The translations under genes and the position numbers were made by a program. Under the pieces are notes generated by a model. That model saw only the letters and a list, made by a program, of their open reading frames with translations. It was not told the origin of the DNA and made no database searches. A stretch of DNA of 64,000 nt, taken from assembly GCA_041071465.1 (NCBI GenBank), contig CP163498.1:4606001-4670000 (forward strand), given 5' to 3'. The stretch comes from Pseudomonas putida (GTDB lineage: Bacteria > Pseudomonadota > Gammaproteobacteria > Pseudomonadales > Pseudomonadaceae). Shown here piece after piece: positions 61,966 to 64,000 of this stretch (the first letter of the stretch is position 1; every line of letters begins with the position of its first letter).

Positions 61966-62886
61966 ATGGATGCCTTCGACAGCCGCCGCGCCGATGAACT
62001 TGCCACTTTGCTGGCCTTGCATGAGCAGGGCTCGTTTGCTGCTGCCGGGCGACAACTGGAGCGCCACCCCACGGTGCTGTCGAAACGCCTGAGCTCACTG
62101 GAAACGCGGCTGGGCATTCGCCTGGTGGAGCGCAGCACGCGGCAGTTGCGCTTTACCGATGAGGGACAGCGGCTGGTAGCCAAGGTACGCGAGGCAAGCC
62201 GGCTGATTGCCGAAGCGGAGCAGGAGGCTGCCGAAGGCGCTGCAACGGTGCGTGGGCGCCTGCGTCTGGCGTTACCGGCTGCCATGGGCAGGCGCTGGTT
62301 AAGCGGGATGCTTGCCGACTTTGTGCTGGCCTACCCGCAAGTGACGGTGGAGACCGAGTACGCCGACCGTTTCGTTGACCTGATCGGCGAGGGCTTCGAC
62401 GCCGCGATTCGCATTGGTGAGCTAGCGGACAATCGACTGGTGGCGAGGAAATTATGCGATCACGTACGCATCCTGTGCGCATCGCCTCAGTACCTCGCTC
62501 GGCATGGGGTGCCTGCGGAGCCGGAACAATTGCCTGAGCATAATTGTTTAGGTTTCAGTGGTTTACGATCATTTCCTGAATGGCGCCTGAAGAGCGGCGC
62601 GCATCAGGTAAACGTCAAGGTTACCGGTAGCCTGCGCAGCAATGACAACGAAGCGCTGCTGGAGGCAGCGCGCCGCGGTGTAGGAATTTTGGCGGGTGGC
62701 GACTGGCTGATGGGCGAGGACCTGGCCAGCGGCAACCTAGTACGGGTGCTGCCGCAATGGCAATTGGACGTGGCGGCGGGCATCTACCTGGTGCGACCCA
62801 CCGCACGCCTGAATACAGCGGCCCTGGGCGCCTTCAAGGCCTGGCTGGAGGACCGTTTCAAGGGCGGCGCCCCTTGGCGGCCCTGA
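61966..62886 (+). CDS. LysR-family transcriptional regulator
   Basis: A 306-residue LysR protein. The HTH region reads LATLLALHEQGSFAAAGRQLERHPTVLSKRLSSLETRLG; the effector domain contains VRGRLRLALPAAMGRRWLSGML and EGFDAAIRIGEL. Resembles the CrgA/AaeR-like group. Immediately downstream of the quinone oxidoreductase gene, which it may control together with itself. Confidence 0.9.
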   Translation: MDAFDSRRADELATLLALHEQGSFAAAGRQLERHPTVLSKRLSSLETRLGIRLVERSTRQLRFTDEGQRLVAKVREASRLIAEAEQEAAEGAATVRGRLRLALPAAMGRRWLSGMLADFVLAYPQVTVETEYADRFVDLIGEGFDAAIRIGELADNRLVARKLCDHVRILCASPQYLARHGVPAEPEQLPEHNCLGFSGLRSFPEWRLKSGAHQVNVKVTGSLRSNDNEALLEAARRGVGILAGGDWLMGEDLASGNLVRVLPQWQLDVAAGIYLVRPTARLNTAALGAFKAWLEDRFKGGAPWRP

Positions 62887-62895
62887 AACGGTCTT

Positions 62896-62924
62896 TGTAG
62901 GCGCAGCATAAGGTTACGCCTACA
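62896..62924. terminator. Hairpin between convergent LysR and small periplasmic genes
   Basis: TGTAGGCG (62896-62903) pairs with CGCCTACA (62917-62924), ten bases after the LysR stop at 62886. Confidence 0.45.
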
Positions 62925-62965
62925 TGACTTTATGTTTAGTTAATAACTTATTGATAAATAAGTAA

Positions 62966-63295
62966 TTATCTTTTTGCTACAGCATGCTGAACACACTGCT
63001 CGTAGTAGGTCTGCTTGATCGCGGCAGGCTTGAGTCGCGAGCGGCTATTGTAGGTCTGCTCGGTAATGCCAAAGGCGGTCATGCGCATCCACGGCTTGGG
63101 GAATTTGCGTACCTGCAGCTTCTTGCGCGTGGCATACAGGGTTACCCCGGAAAGCTTGGCCTGCTGGGCCTCGGCGGCTATCTGCGCACCCCAGCCGCAG
63201 GTGTGGCGATCGTTCTGGCTCAGTGCGCGGGCCTGGGCGCTGAAAGCGAGCGTGGCCAGCAGGCAGCCGGCCATCGTTGCTAGAAGTACTCGCAT
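62966..63295 (-). CDS. Small secreted protein of unknown function
   Basis: A 109-residue protein with a signal peptide (VLLATMAGCLLATLAFSAQA, cleaved before RALSQ). The mature part has two cysteines (DRHTCGWG and YEQCVQHA) that may pair, and is basic overall (KLQVRKFPKPWMRMT). No family recognised. Convergent with the LysR gene. Confidence 0.75.
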   Translation of the reverse strand: MRVLLATMAGCLLATLAFSAQARALSQNDRHTCGWGAQIAAEAQQAKLSGVTLYATRKKLQVRKFPKPWMRMTAFGITEQTYNSRSRLKPAAIKQTYYEQCVQHAVAKR

Positions 63296-63369
63296 GTTGC
63301 TGTCCTAAGCGTCTGAAAGGAAAAAGAGTTTGCCTTCACTTTCAGTGGCTGGGGGCCAGCAATTTGCCG

Positions 63370-64000
63370 TCAGAATATGGCCATGCGCAGCGGGCTGGCA
63401 GCAGGCTTGCGCAGGCTGATCCACGCCAGGCTGGCGACCCAGATCACCGACACACCATAGTTCAGGCGCTGATACAGGCCGAACAGCTGGCCGCTTTGGG
63501 CCGCCTGGCCCATCAGTATGACGGTGACGATCGCCAGCACTACACAGACCAGAGAAAACAGCGCAAATGCAGGCGAGCCAGCAATGCGGCTGCCCTGCCA
63601 TGCCCAGAGGGCGCTGGCAACGGTCAGGGAGAGGAACATCAGCAAGCCGGACAGGTTATGCAGTTGCTGGGCGGTGGATGGCTGTGTCGGTGCGCAACCC
63701 TGATCGCAAGGGAACCACCCGGTTCCCAGGCTGCCGATGCCATGCAGCAACACCAGGCCGGCACTCAGCAGCGCCAGCTTCGAGCCACGCCAGCGTCGGG
63801 CGAGGCCCCAGGCAAACAGGCCGAACAACCCGGCCAAGGGAAAATTGTTGAGCAGTGGCGACCAGCTGTGGGTTGGCGAGCCTGTCGCACCCAGCTGGCT
63901 CATGGCCTGTTGCAGGTGGTCGTAGCCGGGGTACGCCAGGGCGGTGAGCCATACCCCTGCCAACAGCCAGAGGGGTATCAGCAGGCCGCTGCCGAGCAAC
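63370..64000 (-). CDS. DUF998-like polytopic membrane protein, partial (runs off the window)
   Basis: At least 209 residues with about six hydrophobic helices. HLQQAMSQLGATGSPTHSW, near the visible N-terminus, and GTGWFPCDQGC are the pattern of DUF998 integral membrane proteins. The frame is still open at the window end; TTG at 63999 is the first codon seen, and the real start lies beyond. Function of the family is unknown to me. Confidence 0.8.
   Translation of the reverse strand, partial: LLGSGLLIPLWLLAGVWLTALAYPGYDHLQQAMSQLGATGSPTHSWSPLLNNFPLAGLFGLFAWGLARRWRGSKLALLSAGLVLLHGIGSLGTGWFPCDQGCAPTQPSTAQQLHNLSGLLMFLSLTVASALWAWQGSRIAGSPAFALFSLVCVVLAIVTVILMGQAAQSGQLFGLYQRLNYGVSVIWVASLAWISLRKPAASPLRMAIF

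Noticed and set aside
1..64000. tRNA, rRNA, insertion sequences or prophage
   Set aside because: No cloverleaf-type repeats, transposase-like frames, terminal inverted repeats with target duplications, integrase or phage structural genes were seen on either strand.

Overview
The window reads as chromosomal DNA of a Pseudomonas, most likely of the P. putida group. This is inferred from the high GC content, the P. putida-type REP hairpins built on a CGCGGGTAAACCCGC core, and a gene set typical of a metabolically versatile soil pseudomonad: many LysR/GntR/AraC/Lrp regulators, LysE exporters, an OprD porin, a TonB receptor, a BCCT transporter, a chemoreceptor and an OsmC-YcaO protein. I see no rRNA, tRNA, CRISPR array, insertion sequence or prophage.

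Layout. 1-6.1 kb: the end of an ammonium transporter gene, an NCS1 permease, an Lrp regulator divergent from two LysE exporters, and a hybrid sensor kinase. 6.2-7.4 kb: a frameshifted lipoprotein metallopeptidase. 7.4-18.1 kb: the most interesting block, which looks like an uncharacterised catabolic island for a small nitrogen-containing ring compound. On the minus strand lie an LLM flavin monooxygenase with a flavin reductase, then AA_synth-family protein, alpha/beta hydrolase, aldehyde dehydrogenase, a second flavin reductase, a carboxymuconolactone-decarboxylase-like protein, a GntR/FCD regulator and a NUDIX hydrolase. A second NCS1 permease is divergent, and a chemoreceptor follows it. Three promoters in this block carry copies of a TACCATAATA-type operator, so the GntR protein probably controls the whole set. 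The gene content parallels the Rut, trigonelline and pyridine ring-cleavage pathways, but is not identical to any of them.

18.4-22.1 kb: an NDH-2-like oxidoreductase behind a long palindrome, a flavin-containing monooxygenase and a frameshifted Rrf2 regulator. 22.1-27.6 kb: an AraC regulator divergent from an AhpD-like/acyl-CoA-dehydrogenase-like/ABC importer operon of unknown substrate. 27.7-40 kb: mixed housekeeping and accessory genes (GNAT, argC, LysR regulators, tautomerase, SDR, SH3 protein, OprD, VOC protein, BCCT transporter, DUF1289, LysE, solute-binding protein). 40.1-45.2 kb: a three-subunit molybdenum hydroxylase (2Fe-2S, molybdopterin and cytochrome c subunits) with its XdhC accessory factor. 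45.5-47.7 kb: OsmC-YcaO. 47.7-51.6 kb: a type VI secretion MIX-type effector with a probable DUF6708 immunity protein. 51.9-64 kb: small envelope proteins, a PQQ-type sugar dehydrogenase, a TonB siderophore receptor, a DNA-alkylation-repair-like HEAT protein, an YdcZ-like protein, a YeeE/YedE transporter, a quinone oxidoreductase, LysR regulators, and a DUF998-like membrane protein cut by the window end.

A strong quality signal runs through the window. Six genes (6.2-7.4, 21.6-22.1, 33.8-35.1, 37.9-38.2, 40.1-41.1 and 59.6-60.8 kb) are each broken by what looks like loss of exactly one G or C in a short G/C run, and restoring one base gives a full-length family member in every case. This points to systematic indel errors in the underlying assembly rather than six independent pseudogenes, and must be resolved before any of these is called inactive.
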